This document shows, piece by piece, positions 8,881 through 18,255 of a stretch of 64,000 nt of DNA. Numbering within the stretch: the stretch's first letter is position 1; each line of letters opens with the position of its first letter. Location: positions 63,561 to 127,560 of the forward strand of contig DCVT01000022.1 of NCBI GenBank assembly GCA_002328075.1. Direction: 5' to 3'. The translations under genes and the position numbers were made by a program. Source of the stretch: Anaerolineales bacterium UBA2181 (GTDB lineage Bacteria; Chloroflexota; Anaerolineae; Promineifilales; UBA4811). The notes beneath the pieces were generated by a model. That model did not search any database. It saw only the letters and a program-made list of their open reading frames with translations, and was not told the DNA's origin.

Positions 8881-8915
8881 AATCCAGGTGGCTGGAGGTT
8901 GTGCGAGGTGATGCT

Positions 8916-9593
8916 ATGATCAGAGAAGCGTATGCCAAAGAGCTGCAGCGGATCCAGGATGAGGTCATGTTATTGGGGAGCATGGTGGGGGATGCGATCC
9001 TCAAGTCGGTTGAGGTGTTAAAACGGCGCGACCACGAAGGGGCCAAGTGCCTACGGAAGGCAGATCGGGAGATCAACCAACGACGATATGCCATCGAGTC
9101 GGACGTCCTCACGCTGATCGCCACCCAGCAACCTGTGGCCGGGGATATGCGTGTCCTGGCAGCGGTGCTAGAGATCGCCACCGAGCTGGAGCGGCTGGGC
9201 GATTACGCCAAGGGGATCGCCAAGATCAGCCTCAAAATCGGCGATGAGCCGCTCATCAAACCGCTGTTGGACCTGCCGGTTATGGCCCAGAAAGGGGTGG
9301 ACATGTTGCGCCGGGCACTGGATGCGTTTGCCCACCGGGACGTGGAGCAGGCTCGCCAAATCCCGCACGAGGATGACGCGGTCGACGACCTGTACGACCA
9401 GGTCTACCGAGAGTTGATTGCGATCATCATGGGCAATCCGCGAACCATTGACCAGGCCAACTATTTGATGTGGGCGGCGCATAATCTGGAGCGGACCGCG
9501 GACCGGGTGACCAACATCTGCGAGCGGGTGATCTTTATGGTCACGGGCGAAATGGTGGAGATCGGACGCAAAGGGGTTCGCGAATACAACTGA
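8916..9593 (+). CDS. phoU: Phosphate transport system regulator PhoU
   Basis: A 225-residue all-helical protein made of two PhoU three-helix repeats. The repeats carry the metal-binding E/D patterns: QQPVAGDMRVLAAVLEIATELERLGDYA in the first (quoted in part: ELERLGDYA) and AHNLERTADRVTNICERV in the second. PhoU restrains PstSCAB and signals phosphate sufficiency to a PhoR-type kinase. I choose ATG 8916 because AGGTG lies six bases upstream and the family N-terminus (REAYAKELQRI) begins there; a GTG at 8901 is less likely. A strong terminator follows, so this closes the pst operon. Confidence 0.93.
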   Translation: MIREAYAKELQRIQDEVMLLGSMVGDAILKSVEVLKRRDHEGAKCLRKADREINQRRYAIESDVLTLIATQQPVAGDMRVLAAVLEIATELERLGDYAKGIAKISLKIGDEPLIKPLLDLPVMAQKGVDMLRRALDAFAHRDVEQARQIPHEDDAVDDLYDQVYRELIAIIMGNPRTIDQANYLMWAAHNLERTADRVTNICERVIFMVTGEMVEIGRKGVREYN

Positions 9594-9617
9594 CCTGGCT
9601 TCCTGACCAGGAGTGTG

Positions 9618-9655
9618 CGAGCCGGCGGGGACGACCTGACCGGCTCGTGTTCTTT
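9618..9655 (+). terminator. Intrinsic terminator after phoU
   Basis: Perfect 8-bp stem CGAGCCGG/CCGGCTCG (9618-9625 and 9640-9647) with a 14-base loop, followed by TGTTCTTT. It ends the pst operon and separates it from the histidine kinase gene. Confidence 0.75.
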
Positions 9656-9688
9656 ACCGTGTTCTGCGGCGACCGCTCCCGTCGATGG

Positions 9689-9717
9689 TTGTTGGTCAGG
9701 TGTCTGTCAGGTATAAT
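9689..9717 (+). promoter_or_regulatory. Promoter of the four-GAF histidine kinase
   Basis: TTGTTG (9689-9694), a 17-base spacer and a perfect TATAAT (9712-9717). Transcription would start near 9724, so the kinase start at 9742 is preferred over the upstream in-frame ATG at 9685. Confidence 0.65.
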
Positions 9718-9741
9718 CCGCAGCGCCGACAGGGCACAAGA

Positions 9742-12700
9742 ATGCGCACCGAACTGATCCGTCACTGCAGATTGCTCTGGAACTGGCTCACCCGCCCGGC
9801 CGCTAACGTGATGGGCGCCGAACGTCGTGCGCAAGCCACCGTGATCTCGGCCTCGCTGCTGGCGCTGTCGGGCGCTACCTTGGTGGTCTTGCTGGTCAGC
9901 CTGCCGGCCGACACCGCGTTCTTGCAGGAGACGCATTACGTACCGGAAATGCTGTTGGCCGTCCTCGTAGTAGCCTACGGCCTCAGCCGGACTGCCTGGG
10001 CTCGGGTGGGCGCTGCGGTGGTGGTGGGCGTCCCTGTCGGTTTGGTCTTGTGGGCTGTCGGTTTCCATCCGTGGACGGCGGCGGACTCGGTTGTCCTTAA
10101 CCACCTGGTGATTGCGGTGCTGCTGAGCAGCTTGGTCTTTTCCCTCCGTGTCACGACCTGGTTAGCACTGGCGACTGCCCTGTACGTGGCCACCATACCA
10201 AGCTGGGTTCGGGGGGCGACCTGGGCCGACGTGCTTCCTTCGCTGAACTTGATCGTGGCGGTTTCCGTGTTGGTTCTGGCCTCGATGGTGATACGCCGGT
10301 ACGATCTCCAGAAGCGAGAGAGGCAATCGGGTCACGTGGTGCTTCTTAACCGGATCGGCCGCGTCGCCAGTGCCAGCTTCAAGACCGATCAGGTGCTGGA
10401 GTTTACGTGCCGCGAGTTGCGCAGCGCTTTGGGCTCCGTCCAGGTCTCAACCGGATTGCTGGACGAGAGCAGAACCTGGCTGAGACCCGGGGTGGAGCAT
10501 CAGGATTTGCCCGGACCCCGCCCGTTGGACCAGGCGCTCCGGGTCGCCGATCATCCCGCGCTGGAACAGGTCATGAGTGACCACATGCCACTGGCAGCCG
10601 GCGATGCCCAGACTGACCCGCGTCTGGCCAGCCTTCGCGCTTCCTACCGAGATCGGGGGGTCGGGAGCGTCCTGTTGGTTCCGTTGGTCGTCAGCGGGCA
10701 AGCGGTCGGCATGATCGAGGTCAGCGCAGCCGGGCGACATGTGCTAGAGGAAGACCTGATCACGGCTACGGTCGGTGCGGTCGACGTCGCGGCGCGGGCG
10801 TGGGAGCGAGCCCGGCTGTTTGAAGCTGAGCAGGAATCCAGGCAGATTGCCGAAACCCTCAGTGAGATTGCGCAAGAGCTGAACCTGGCGCCCGACCTGG
10901 AGAGCGCGTTGGATCTGGTCCTGGCTCGCATGGGGCAGGTGATCGCCTATGACCGGGGTTCGGTTCAGCTCTTTGAAGGCAACACCATGCGGGTGGTGGC
11001 GGTGCGGGGGTTTGATTCGCCGGAACTGGTGTTGGGCGGGGCGCTGGACCTCGAGGTAGCCTTGCTCAACCGAGAGGTGATAGAATCCGGCCGGCCCTTA
11101 ATCGCGAAATCAGTAGCGACCGATCCGCGCTGGGCCCTTCTGATCGGCAAAAGCGGTCTTCCTCTGGAGTTCCGTGGTGCCGAAGCCTGGTTGGGTGTAC
11201 CTCTGCTGCTGCAGGGCAGGGTGATCGGCATGCTGAGCGCCGAAAAACAGGAGCCTGATTACTATCGTCAGTCAGACGCCGACCTGGCGCTGGCTTTTGC
11301 GGGCCACGCGGCGGTAGCCATAGAAAGTGCTCGGTTGCTGGAGGCAGCGCGCTCCCAACTGCGCCTGGCGCAGACGCTGCAAGCCGTGGGGGCGTTGCTG
11401 ACTACCCGTTTGAGCTTGGACGAGGTGCTGGAACAGATATTTGACCTGTTGGCTCGGGTGGTCCAGTACGACGGTGTGTCGGTTGTGTTGCTAGATGACC
11501 AAGGGCACATGGAACTGGCGGCCGGTCGGGGGTTCCCAAGTCTCGGGTCGGACCAACACCCGATTCGCATGTTCTCGGAGCAGAGTGTTGATCAGGGCTG
11601 GGGAACCCGCCCGGTCATGGTAATCTCGGACACGGTGCAGGATGAACGGTGGGTTCAACCGCCGGGTTCCGAGGCGATCCGGTCATGGGTGGGTGCGGCG
11701 TTGGTGGTCAAGGACCAGGTGTTTGGGGTGCTGCACGTGGCATGCGCGACTGCGAATGCGTACGACCAGGAGACTGCCGAGACCGTGGCGGCTTTTGCCA
11801 ATCAGGCAGCTGTAGCCATTGAAAACACTCGGTTGTACGATCGCCTCCGCCGCGAGCTGGCCGAACGCCTGGAGGTGGAGCGGGCCCACCGGCAATTGTT
11901 GCAGGATCTCGAGCAGCGCCATATGCAGCTGCACACAGCGGCCGAGATATCCAAGTCAGCCAGCACCATCCTGGCTCCAGACGAACTGATGGGGCGGGCG
12001 GTCAACCTTATTTGTGAGCGGTTCGGTTATTACTACGTCGGCCTGTTCCTGGTCAATGAATCGGGGGACGAGGCCGTCTTGCGGGCTGGCAGCGGTGAGG
12101 TGGGCCCGGAGCTGGTGCGGTCTGGCCATCGGCTCGGTATCGAGGATCATTCGATGGTCGGCTGGAGCATAGCGCGCGCTCGGCCCCGGATAACCCACGA
12201 CGCCGGCGGCGACCCAGTCCGTTACCACAACCCCATGCTGCCAGCAACACGTTCCGAGGTAGCCCTGCCGTTGGTGAGCCGCGGCCGGTGCGTCGGCGCG
12301 CTCTCTGTCCAGAGCGACCGCGTGTTGGCTTTCTCGGAAGAGGACGTGGTGGTGCTGCAAACCATGGCGGACCAACTGGCGGTGGCCATCGAAAATGCCT
12401 GGCTGTATGATGCTGCGCAGCAGGAGATCGAGCGTCGCACGCGGGCAGAGGAGGAGATCCGGCAGCTCTACGCCAATCTGGAAAAACGAGTTGAAGAGCG
12501 GACGGCGGAACTGGCGGCGGTGAATCGCGAAATCGAGGCTTTTGGTTATTCCGTGTCACACGACCTTCGCGCGCCGCTGCGGAGGGTCATCGGTTTTAGC
12601 CAGGCGCTCAAACAGGATCACGCCCAGCAGTTGGATGAGCAAGGCCTGGATTTCCTCGACCGGCTGGAATCGGCTGGGCGGCATATGAACCACCTCATCG

Positions 12701-13191
12701 ATTCCTTGCTAGGCCTGTCGCAGATCACCCGACAAGAGATGCATCGCCAGCGGGTCGATCTGAGCGGCATGGCCCTCGCCATCGGCACCGACCTGAAGCA
12801 GGCGCAGCCAGAGCGTTCGGTGGAGATTGTCGTTGCCAAGGACCTGCAGGCAAACGGGGACCCACGCTTGCTGCGCATCCTGCTGCAGAATTTGATGGAC
12901 AACGCCTTCAAGTTCACTGCAAACCGCGCGCACGCGCGCATTGAGGTGGGCGCAGCGCCGGCCCGGTCCGGCCGTCAGAAGGCCTTCTACGTGCGGGACA
13001 ACGGAGCCGGTTTCGATACGGCTTATATGAGTTGGCTGTTTACTGCCTTCCGTCGGCTGCACTCGGCGGAGGAGTTTGAGGGAAGTGGCATCGGGCTGGC
13101 TACGGTGCAGCGCATTGTCCATCGGCACGGCGGTCAGGTCTGGGCTGAAGGGAATCCGGGACAGGGAGCAACCTTTTTCTTTTCACTATGA
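9742..13191 (+). CDS. Membrane-anchored multi-GAF sensor histidine kinase
   Basis: A 1149-residue sensor kinase. The N-terminal 190 residues hold about five or six TM segments (for example ASLLALSGATLVVLLVSL). Four GAF domains follow at roughly 205-365, 370-540, 545-690 and 715-880. A short coiled coil precedes the HisKA domain with phospho-acceptor His940 (SVSHDLRAPLR). The ATPase domain has N box NLMDNAFKFT, G1 DNGAGFD and G2 GSGIGLA. The HisKA/HATPase pair is of the phytochrome-kinase type, but I see no biliverdin-binding cysteine motif, so the ligands are unknown. No response regulator lies beside it, making it an orphan kinase. Its position after the pst operon suggests but does not prove a phosphate role, because a terminator and its own promoter separate them. 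Confidence 0.92.
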   Translation: MRTELIRHCRLLWNWLTRPAANVMGAERRAQATVISASLLALSGATLVVLLVSLPADTAFLQETHYVPEMLLAVLVVAYGLSRTAWARVGAAVVVGVPVGLVLWAVGFHPWTAADSVVLNHLVIAVLLSSLVFSLRVTTWLALATALYVATIPSWVRGATWADVLPSLNLIVAVSVLVLASMVIRRYDLQKRERQSGHVVLLNRIGRVASASFKTDQVLEFTCRELRSALGSVQVSTGLLDESRTWLRPGVEHQDLPGPRPLDQALRVADHPALEQVMSDHMPLAAGDAQTDPRLASLRASYRDRGVGSVLLVPLVVSGQAVGMIEVSAAGRHVLEEDLITATVGAVDVAARAWERARLFEAEQESRQIAETLSEIAQELNLAPDLESALDLVLARMGQVIAYDRGSVQLFEGNTMRVVAVRGFDSPELVLGGALDLEVALLNREVIESGRPLIAKSVATDPRWALLIGKSGLPLEFRGAEAWLGVPLLLQGRVIGMLSAEKQEPDYYRQSDADLALAFAGHAAVAIESARLLEAARSQLRLAQTLQAVGALLTTRLSLDEVLEQIFDLLARVVQYDGVSVVLLDDQGHMELAAGRGFPSLGSDQHPIRMFSEQSVDQGWGTRPVMVISDTVQDERWVQPPGSEAIRSWVGAALVVKDQVFGVLHVACATANAYDQETAETVAAFANQAAVAIENTRLYDRLRRELAERLEVERAHRQLLQDLEQRHMQLHTAAEISKSASTILAPDELMGRAVNLICERFGYYYVGLFLVNESGDEAVLRAGSGEVGPELVRSGHRLGIEDHSMVGWSIARARPRITHDAGGDPVRYHNPMLPATRSEVALPLVSRGRCVGALSVQSDRVLAFSEEDVVVLQTMADQLAVAIENAWLYDAAQQEIERRTRAEEEIRQLYANLEKRVEERTAELAAVNREIEAFGYSVSHDLRAPLRRVIGFSQALKQDHAQQLDEQGLDFLDRLESAGRHMNHLIDSLLGLSQITRQEMHRQRVDLSGMALAIGTDLKQAQPERSVEIVVAKDLQANGDPRLLRILLQNLMDNAFKFTANRAHARIEVGAAPARSGRQKAFYVRDNGAGFDTAYMSWLFTAFRRLHSAEEFEGSGIGLATVQRIVHRHGGQVWAEGNPGQGATFFFSL

Positions 13192-13315
13192 ACCCGATCG
13201 CACCAGATGATGGACACTGGCACGTGCCTGCGGGCCGCGCGATGCAAGTCGAAAGCCAGACCAGGATGGGGAGTGCCTTTCGGGGGTCCGTTCCGATCGA
13301 AAGCTGAGGCCGCCC

Positions 13316-14164
13316 ATGCTGGACAGCGTTCGGGCTGACCTTCACATCCACACCATAGCTTCGGATGGGACCTGGACGCCGCAGCAGCTAGTGGAGCAGG
13401 TGGTGGCGACCGGGATCGGTCTATTCTCGGTGACCGACCACGACACCGTTCGCAGCGTGCCAGCGGCGGCCGCGTTGGCCACGCAAAAAGGGGTTCGCTT
13501 CCTGTCCGGCGTGGAGGTCTCGGCCAAACTGGACGGCCGGCTGATGCACGTGCTGGCCTATGGGCTGGATCCGGCCGATCGCTGCCTCGTGCCTTTCCTG
13601 GCCGAAAACGAAACCAGGCTGCGGGAATACGACGACGTCACGGTGCAGATGTTGCTGGACGCAGGGTACCGCATCGATCTGGATGCGTACCGCCAGTACA
13701 CGTGGGACCGTACCCGCGGGGGCTGGAAAGCGCTCAACTTTTTTATCGACCAGGGATTCTGTCGGGATGTAGCAAGCTTTTTCGGGGAGCTCTTTGCCGG
13801 GCCACTGACACTCAGTTTCCCGGCGTTCCCGCCGGTGGAGGAGGTGATCTGCGCCATCCAAGGGGCGGGCGCGGTGCCAGTCTGGGCTCACCCCGGCGAA
13901 AGCCTTCGCGATCAATCAGCATCGCAGGCGAACGAAGCGCTGGCGCGCATGGTGCGGGCCGGCCTCCAGGGGATTGAGTGTTACTCCTGCCACCATGGCC
14001 ACGTCTGGACGCGCCGGTGTCTCGCGTGGGCCCAGTCCTGTGACTTGCTCGTGACCGGGGGATCCGACAGCCACGGGAGTTTCGCCGGGCGCCAATTGGG
14101 TCACCCGAGCATCGTGCTCTCGGATCTGAGGCTGGGTCCGCTGGCGGATTTGATCAGCAGCTAG
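13316..14164 (+). CDS. PHP-domain metal-dependent phosphoesterase
   Basis: A 282-residue PHP protein. Motif 1 is DLHIHTIASDGTW (His10, His12), followed by SVTDHDTV near residue 42, the GVEVSA glutamate, WAHPGE near 190, and the terminal GSDSHG motif. Together these form the trinuclear metal site of the TrpH/YciV family. Characterised relatives hydrolyse 3',5'-nucleotide bisphosphates or trim short RNA 5' ends. Which applies here cannot be told. It follows the kinase by 124 bases on the same strand. A shorter start is not needed, since motif 1 begins at residue 8. Confidence 0.88.
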   Translation: MLDSVRADLHIHTIASDGTWTPQQLVEQVVATGIGLFSVTDHDTVRSVPAAAALATQKGVRFLSGVEVSAKLDGRLMHVLAYGLDPADRCLVPFLAENETRLREYDDVTVQMLLDAGYRIDLDAYRQYTWDRTRGGWKALNFFIDQGFCRDVASFFGELFAGPLTLSFPAFPPVEEVICAIQGAGAVPVWAHPGESLRDQSASQANEALARMVRAGLQGIECYSCHHGHVWTRRCLAWAQSCDLLVTGGSDSHGSFAGRQLGHPSIVLSDLRLGPLADLISS

Positions 14165-14340
14165 GGTCCAGGCCAACCGGGTCAGGCGTCGCTGCGCCTT
14201 GGCCGCTGCAGACCCTCACGTCAGATGCGCGATGTCCGGTTCCAGGTTCTATGGGTGGGTCGCTCCGCATTCGTGTCGTGGGTCCCAGGCCGGGCGCCTG
14301 CCAGAGGTTCCTGTCTTTACGCTGTTCCGGTGCAGTTAAC

Positions 14341-14802
14341 CTAGCTGCCCTGGCTATTTGGCTCTGGGTACGGGGTGGGCGGCGGCCAGGTTGGAAACGG
14401 GTAGGGCAACGGGGTCTGGTTATCCGGGTACTGGAGCGGCGGCGGATAGGGTGCCAGGGTCGCGGCGTGAGATGGCGAGGGCGGCAGGGGCGATTGAGTC
14501 TGAATCGGCGCGCTGGTCAAATCCCGCATGGGAGTGGGTGTTGTTGTCGGGGGCAGCGCGGTGGACCGGAGAGCATCAAGGGTGGCTGTCATCCCGACAG
14601 CAGGGGTGGAAATGGATGGGGAGGGCAACAGCTCTGTCTCGCGGCTGTCTTTGCCCGAGAGACCCAATGCAATTGCGCCCAACAACGCAATGCTGGTGAC
14701 CACCAGGCCAAAGGGGGCCCATCGCCGGGGCGATGATGCGGGCTTCACCGGCCGACCGTCCGCGTTACTCGACAGCGGGGATGACGAGCTGCATTCCGGC
14801 AT
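14341..14802 (-). CDS. Membrane-anchored Pro/Thr-rich protein of unknown function
   Basis: The 153-residue protein has a short positively charged N-terminus, one TM segment (FGLVVTSIALLGAIALGL, about 31-48) and a long extracytoplasmic tail rich in Pro, Ser, Thr and Tyr (for example PYPFPTWPPPTPYPEP). No enzyme motif is present. Its ATG at 14802 lies inside the LysM gene, giving a 38-base overlap, which suggests coupled translation with that wall-binding lipoprotein. Composition resembles the disordered stalks common in Chloroflexota surface proteins. It could be a spurious frame, but the TM placement and the lack of stops favour a gene. Confidence 0.6.
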   Translation of the reverse strand: MPECSSSSPLSSNADGRPVKPASSPRRWAPFGLVVTSIALLGAIALGLSGKDSRETELLPSPSISTPAVGMTATLDALRSTALPPTTTPTPMRDLTSAPIQTQSPLPPSPSHAATLAPYPPPLQYPDNQTPLPYPFPTWPPPTPYPEPNSQGS

Positions 14803-15436
14803 AGATGGCGTTCGGGTCAGAGATCCCGTTAGCCCGGGCTATGGTCTCCCAGCTCAGTCCGTACTGGAGCCCGATGCGGAACAGATTCTCGCCTAGCTGT
14901 ACGATGTGGATGGTCTGCTCAGACGGCAACTTGTCTTCCTCGACCTCAGAAGGGATCAGGAGCACCTGCCCGGCGTAGATCGAGTCCGCGTTGGCCAGAC
15001 CGTTGACTTGCAGCAAGAGCTCCCAGCTCAGGCCGTACAGGAGTCCAATTCGAAACAGATTCTCGCCCGGTTGAACCGTGTGGTAGACGTACACTGCGGA
15101 GGCTTCAGCCGTGGACTCTACAATTGGTGTTTCGGTCGGTTCAGGTTCTGGTTCCGGAGTGACTTCCGCGGGAACCGGGCTCGGAGGAGCTGTGGTCGCG
15201 GTCATCTGGACGACGGTAGGCTTGGGAAGGTTAGTCGTTGGTTGGGGCACCGCGGTCGCGATCGCGACGTCTGCGGTTGGTTCTGTCGTCACAGTAGCTG
15301 CAGGCAGCGTGGCGGTTCGGACCTGCAGCGAGGTCGGCGTGGCGTCGCCTGCCTGGGTCGCCGGCCGATTGCACCCGGTCAGCGCCGCCAGCAGCAGGAC
15401 TACAAGGGTTACGCGCGTGCATGCAATTCGGTTCAT
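14765..15436 (-). CDS. Lipoprotein with two LysM domains
   Basis: A 223-residue exported protein. The signal peptide ends in lipobox LTGC (Cys22). A Thr/Pro/Glu-rich linker (about 30-112) follows, then two LysM domains at about 117-162 (YHTVQPGENLFRIGLLYGLS) and 176-221 (IHIVQLGENLFRIGLQYGLS). LysM binds N-acetylglucosamine-containing glycans, usually peptidoglycan. No catalytic domain is fused, so it is probably an anchoring or scaffold protein. The two LysM copies are very alike (both ...GENLFRIGL.YGLSWE), suggesting recent internal duplication. It is transcribed from its own promoter at 15554-15582 and overlaps the next minus-strand gene. Confidence 0.9.
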   Translation of the reverse strand: MNRIACTRVTLVVLLLAALTGCNRPATQAGDATPTSLQVRTATLPAATVTTEPTADVAIATAVPQPTTNLPKPTVVQMTATTAPPSPVPAEVTPEPEPEPTETPIVESTAEASAVYVYHTVQPGENLFRIGLLYGLSWELLLQVNGLANADSIYAGQVLLIPSEVEEDKLPSEQTIHIVQLGENLFRIGLQYGLSWETIARANGISDPNAIYAGMQLVIPAVE

Positions 15437-15553
15437 CTCGACCCATCTCCTATCCTCGCCGATGCGACCTGCCTGTGTTCATATCTCTTCGTTCCGTAGC
15501 CGACGGGTGTCCCTATTGCTGTCACCGGAACGGATCGACCTTTAGCCATTCAG

Positions 15554-15582
15554 AGTGTACTGGGAACAGCTAGGTATGTCAA
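15554..15582 (-). promoter_or_regulatory. Promoter of the LysM lipoprotein operon
   Basis: On the minus strand, TTGACA (15577-15582), 17-base spacer, TACACT (15554-15559), about 118 bases before the ATG at 15436. Confidence 0.65.
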
Positions 15583-15718
15583 GTACGGCCGCCGGCGCGT
15601 CCCAAGGCTGTCGTTCGGCTCTTGCCGATCACGCCGTAGCCGGACGCTCACATCGGGCTCCGGCCAACAGGCCAGTAGGCCCGTGCCATGCCGGCTGCGC
15701 CATTGCTCATGCGGGGCG

Positions 15719-15746
15719 TTGTCCCGGCAGCCCGTTGGGTTATAAT
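15719..15746 (+). promoter_or_regulatory. Promoter of the glycyl radical enzyme operon
   Basis: TTGTCC (15719-15724), 16-base spacer, perfect TATAAT (15741-15746). Transcription would begin near 15753, which rules out starts upstream of it and supports ATG 15808. The rest of 15437-15807 contains only this and the divergent LysM promoter. Confidence 0.65.
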
Positions 15747-15807
15747 ATGGCCGTCTGTGACCCAACTGGCGGACCGGCGCGAACGGTCAGCCGATGGAGA
15801 GTGCGCG

Positions 15808-18255
15808 ATGGAAGTTGCAGCGACGAAAATCCGTGACCTGCCTTCTGAACGGCGGTTGCCAACCGGTACCGTTTTTCGTCATCCTGAGACCGCCCGGCCC
15901 ACCGGCCGGGTGGCACTCGGCGTGGCGCGCAACCAGCAGGTGACCCCCGAGCTGTTTCACTACCGCGCGGTTTCGGCTACCGAGAGCTATCGAGAGACCG
16001 AGGGGCAGCCGCTGTACACCCGCCGCGCTCACATGTTGGAGCGCGTCCTGGCCCAACAACCGGTTCTCATCCAGGAGGGTGAGCTGATCGTCGGGCTCAA
16101 GACTGCCAAGCCACGCGGCTCGCCGGTCTTTCCCGAGATCAACTGTGCCTGGGTAGAGCGTGACCTGGACATCTTGTCGATCCGACGAAACACTCCCTTT
16201 TACGTAAGCGATGAAACCAAACACATCCTGCGCCGGGAGGTGTTTCCATACTGGCGCGGCCGGCAGGTGATTGACCGTCTGCTGGAGGCCATACCGCCAG
16301 ATGACGAGGCCCGCCGGGCGGATGCGCGCGGCGTATTGTACAATTACTTCTCGTCCCGGACCATTGGCCACATTACCGTCAGCTACGCCAAGGTGCTCAA
16401 TCGGGGGATGTCTGGAATCGTCGCCGATGTGGAGACCGCCCTCAAACGGTTGGAGATCCACGACCCGCTTTACATTCACCGCCGGCAGTTCCTGGAGAGC
16501 GTGGCGCTGGCGTGCGAAGCGGTGGCCATGTTCGCCTGGCGGTATGCCGCCGAAGCGCGCCGCCTGGCGGCAATGGAGACCGATCCGACGCGCCAGGCCG
16601 AACTGGTAAAAATCGGCCTGGTCTGCGATCGTGTTCCCTTGGGTCCGGCGCGCACCTTTCAGGAGGCGCTTCAGTCCTTTTGGTTCACCCAGCTGGCGTT
16701 GAACCTGGAGACTGATGGTCACGCCATCTCACCCGGCCGCTTTGATCAGTATGTGTATCCCTTTCTGCGCCGCTGCCTGGATTCTGGTGACCTGAGCCCC
16801 GAACACGCTCAGGAGCTACTGGACCTGCTGTGGGTCAAACTGGACGAGATCACGCTGGCCAAGGATTCCGGCGAATCGGAAACCAGCAGTTCCTACCCCG
16901 AGTTTCAGAACCTCAACATCGGTGGACTCACGCCGGATGGACAGGATGCCACCAACCAGCTCTCTTACATGTGCCTGACCGCGTTGGAGCATGTCAGGCT
17001 GCCTCAACCCCAGCTTTCGGCGCAGATCAGCACCAAGACCCCGTGGAAGTTCCTGGTGCGGTGTTGCGAGTTATTGCGCTATGGCATGGGACTGCCCGCG
17101 ATGTTTAACAGCGACAACATCGTGCTGAGCCTGGTGAGCCGGGGAGTGGATCTTAAGGAAGCCAGAGCGGGTAGCGTCAACGGCTGTGTCGCCTGCAACG
17201 TCGACGGCAAAGACCGGATGGCATCGTCTGGTTACCTCAACCTGGCCAAGTGCCTGGAGCTGGCCCTTAACAAGGGCGTGGATCATTTCAGTGGAGAGCA
17301 ACTGGGTGCGGCCACCGGCGAACCGGGAACCTGGACGTCGTTTGATCAGGTGATAGAAGCGTTTGCCCTCCAGGTTGACCATTTCGTCCGGCTCAAGGTG
17401 CGGTATGACACCATCACGCGCGACATCTATGCTGCCTATTGCCCCGTCCCGCTGACCTCGGCGCTCATTGATGACTGCGTCAGCACGGCGACCGATTGGC
17501 ATGCCGGCGGGTCGCGTTACAAAGAGGGAACACTCTCGGCAGTGGGCATTGGAACCGTCGCCGACTCGTTGTCCGGAATTCGGAAGCTGGTGTTTGAGGA
17601 CAGGACCTGCTCCATGGTTGAGCTATGCCAGGCGTTGGACGCGGATTTCCTGGGGCATGAGGCTTTGCGTCAGACCCTGGTGGATCGGACCCCACATTAT
17701 GGCAATGACCAGGAGGAACCCGACCAATTGGCGGCGCTAGCCCAACAGATCCTGCTGGAGGCGGTGGAAAAGCATCGCGATCCACAGGGCGGACCCTACG
17801 GCATCGACATGCTTCCGACCACCTCACACATCGCGCTGGGCGAACTCACCTGGGCTACGGCCGACGGTAGGCGTGCCCGGACGTGGCTCTCCGAGGGGGT
17901 GTCACCGGTGCAGGGTCACGACCGTCATGGCCCTACGGCGGCTGCCAAATCCGTTGCTCGATTGGACCATGCGCGCACCAATGGCACCCTGCTCAACATG
18001 AAGATCAGTCCCCACTGCCTGCGGACGCGGGCTGACCTGCACAAGCTGGGGGCCCTCATTCGGGGTTACTTTGACCAGGGGGGTCATCACGTCCAATTCA
18101 ACATCGTGGATGCTGATATGCTGCGGGACGCACAAAAGCGGCCGGAGGCCTACCGCAACCTGATTGTGCGGGTAGCTGGCTATTCCGACTATTTCGTGCT
18201 GCTGAGCCCAGCCATCCAGGAGGAGATCCTGGCCCGGACCGAGCACGGTCTGTGA
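15808..18255 (+). CDS. Glycyl radical enzyme (PFL-like), divergent arylacetate-decarboxylase-like clade
   Basis: An 815-residue glycyl radical enzyme. The C-terminal radical loop is RVAGYSDYF with the radical on Gly791. The active-site cysteine is Cys460 in NGCVACNVDGKD. Around it, the spacing GCV-x6-GK-x5-GYLNL-x-K-x-LEL resembles hydroxyphenylacetate and indoleacetate decarboxylases. Most dehydratases, lyases and decarboxylases in this superfamily have Glu two residues after Cys (C-x-E); here it is Ala462, with an extra Cys463. The substrate is therefore unassigned. GGAGA lies seven bases before ATG 15808. The stop overlaps the activase start by four bases. No small decarboxylase subunit and no microcompartment shell genes are adjacent. 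The radical would be oxygen-sensitive, implying anaerobic expression. Confidence 0.93.
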   Translation: MEVAATKIRDLPSERRLPTGTVFRHPETARPTGRVALGVARNQQVTPELFHYRAVSATESYRETEGQPLYTRRAHMLERVLAQQPVLIQEGELIVGLKTAKPRGSPVFPEINCAWVERDLDILSIRRNTPFYVSDETKHILRREVFPYWRGRQVIDRLLEAIPPDDEARRADARGVLYNYFSSRTIGHITVSYAKVLNRGMSGIVADVETALKRLEIHDPLYIHRRQFLESVALACEAVAMFAWRYAAEARRLAAMETDPTRQAELVKIGLVCDRVPLGPARTFQEALQSFWFTQLALNLETDGHAISPGRFDQYVYPFLRRCLDSGDLSPEHAQELLDLLWVKLDEITLAKDSGESETSSSYPEFQNLNIGGLTPDGQDATNQLSYMCLTALEHVRLPQPQLSAQISTKTPWKFLVRCCELLRYGMGLPAMFNSDNIVLSLVSRGVDLKEARAGSVNGCVACNVDGKDRMASSGYLNLAKCLELALNKGVDHFSGEQLGAATGEPGTWTSFDQVIEAFALQVDHFVRLKVRYDTITRDIYAAYCPVPLTSALIDDCVSTATDWHAGGSRYKEGTLSAVGIGTVADSLSGIRKLVFEDRTCSMVELCQALDADFLGHEALRQTLVDRTPHYGNDQEEPDQLAALAQQILLEAVEKHRDPQGGPYGIDMLPTTSHIALGELTWATADGRRARTWLSEGVSPVQGHDRHGPTAAAKSVARLDHARTNGTLLNMKISPHCLRTRADLHKLGALIRGYFDQGGHHVQFNIVDADMLRDAQKRPEAYRNLIVRVAGYSDYFVLLSPAIQEEILARTEHGL

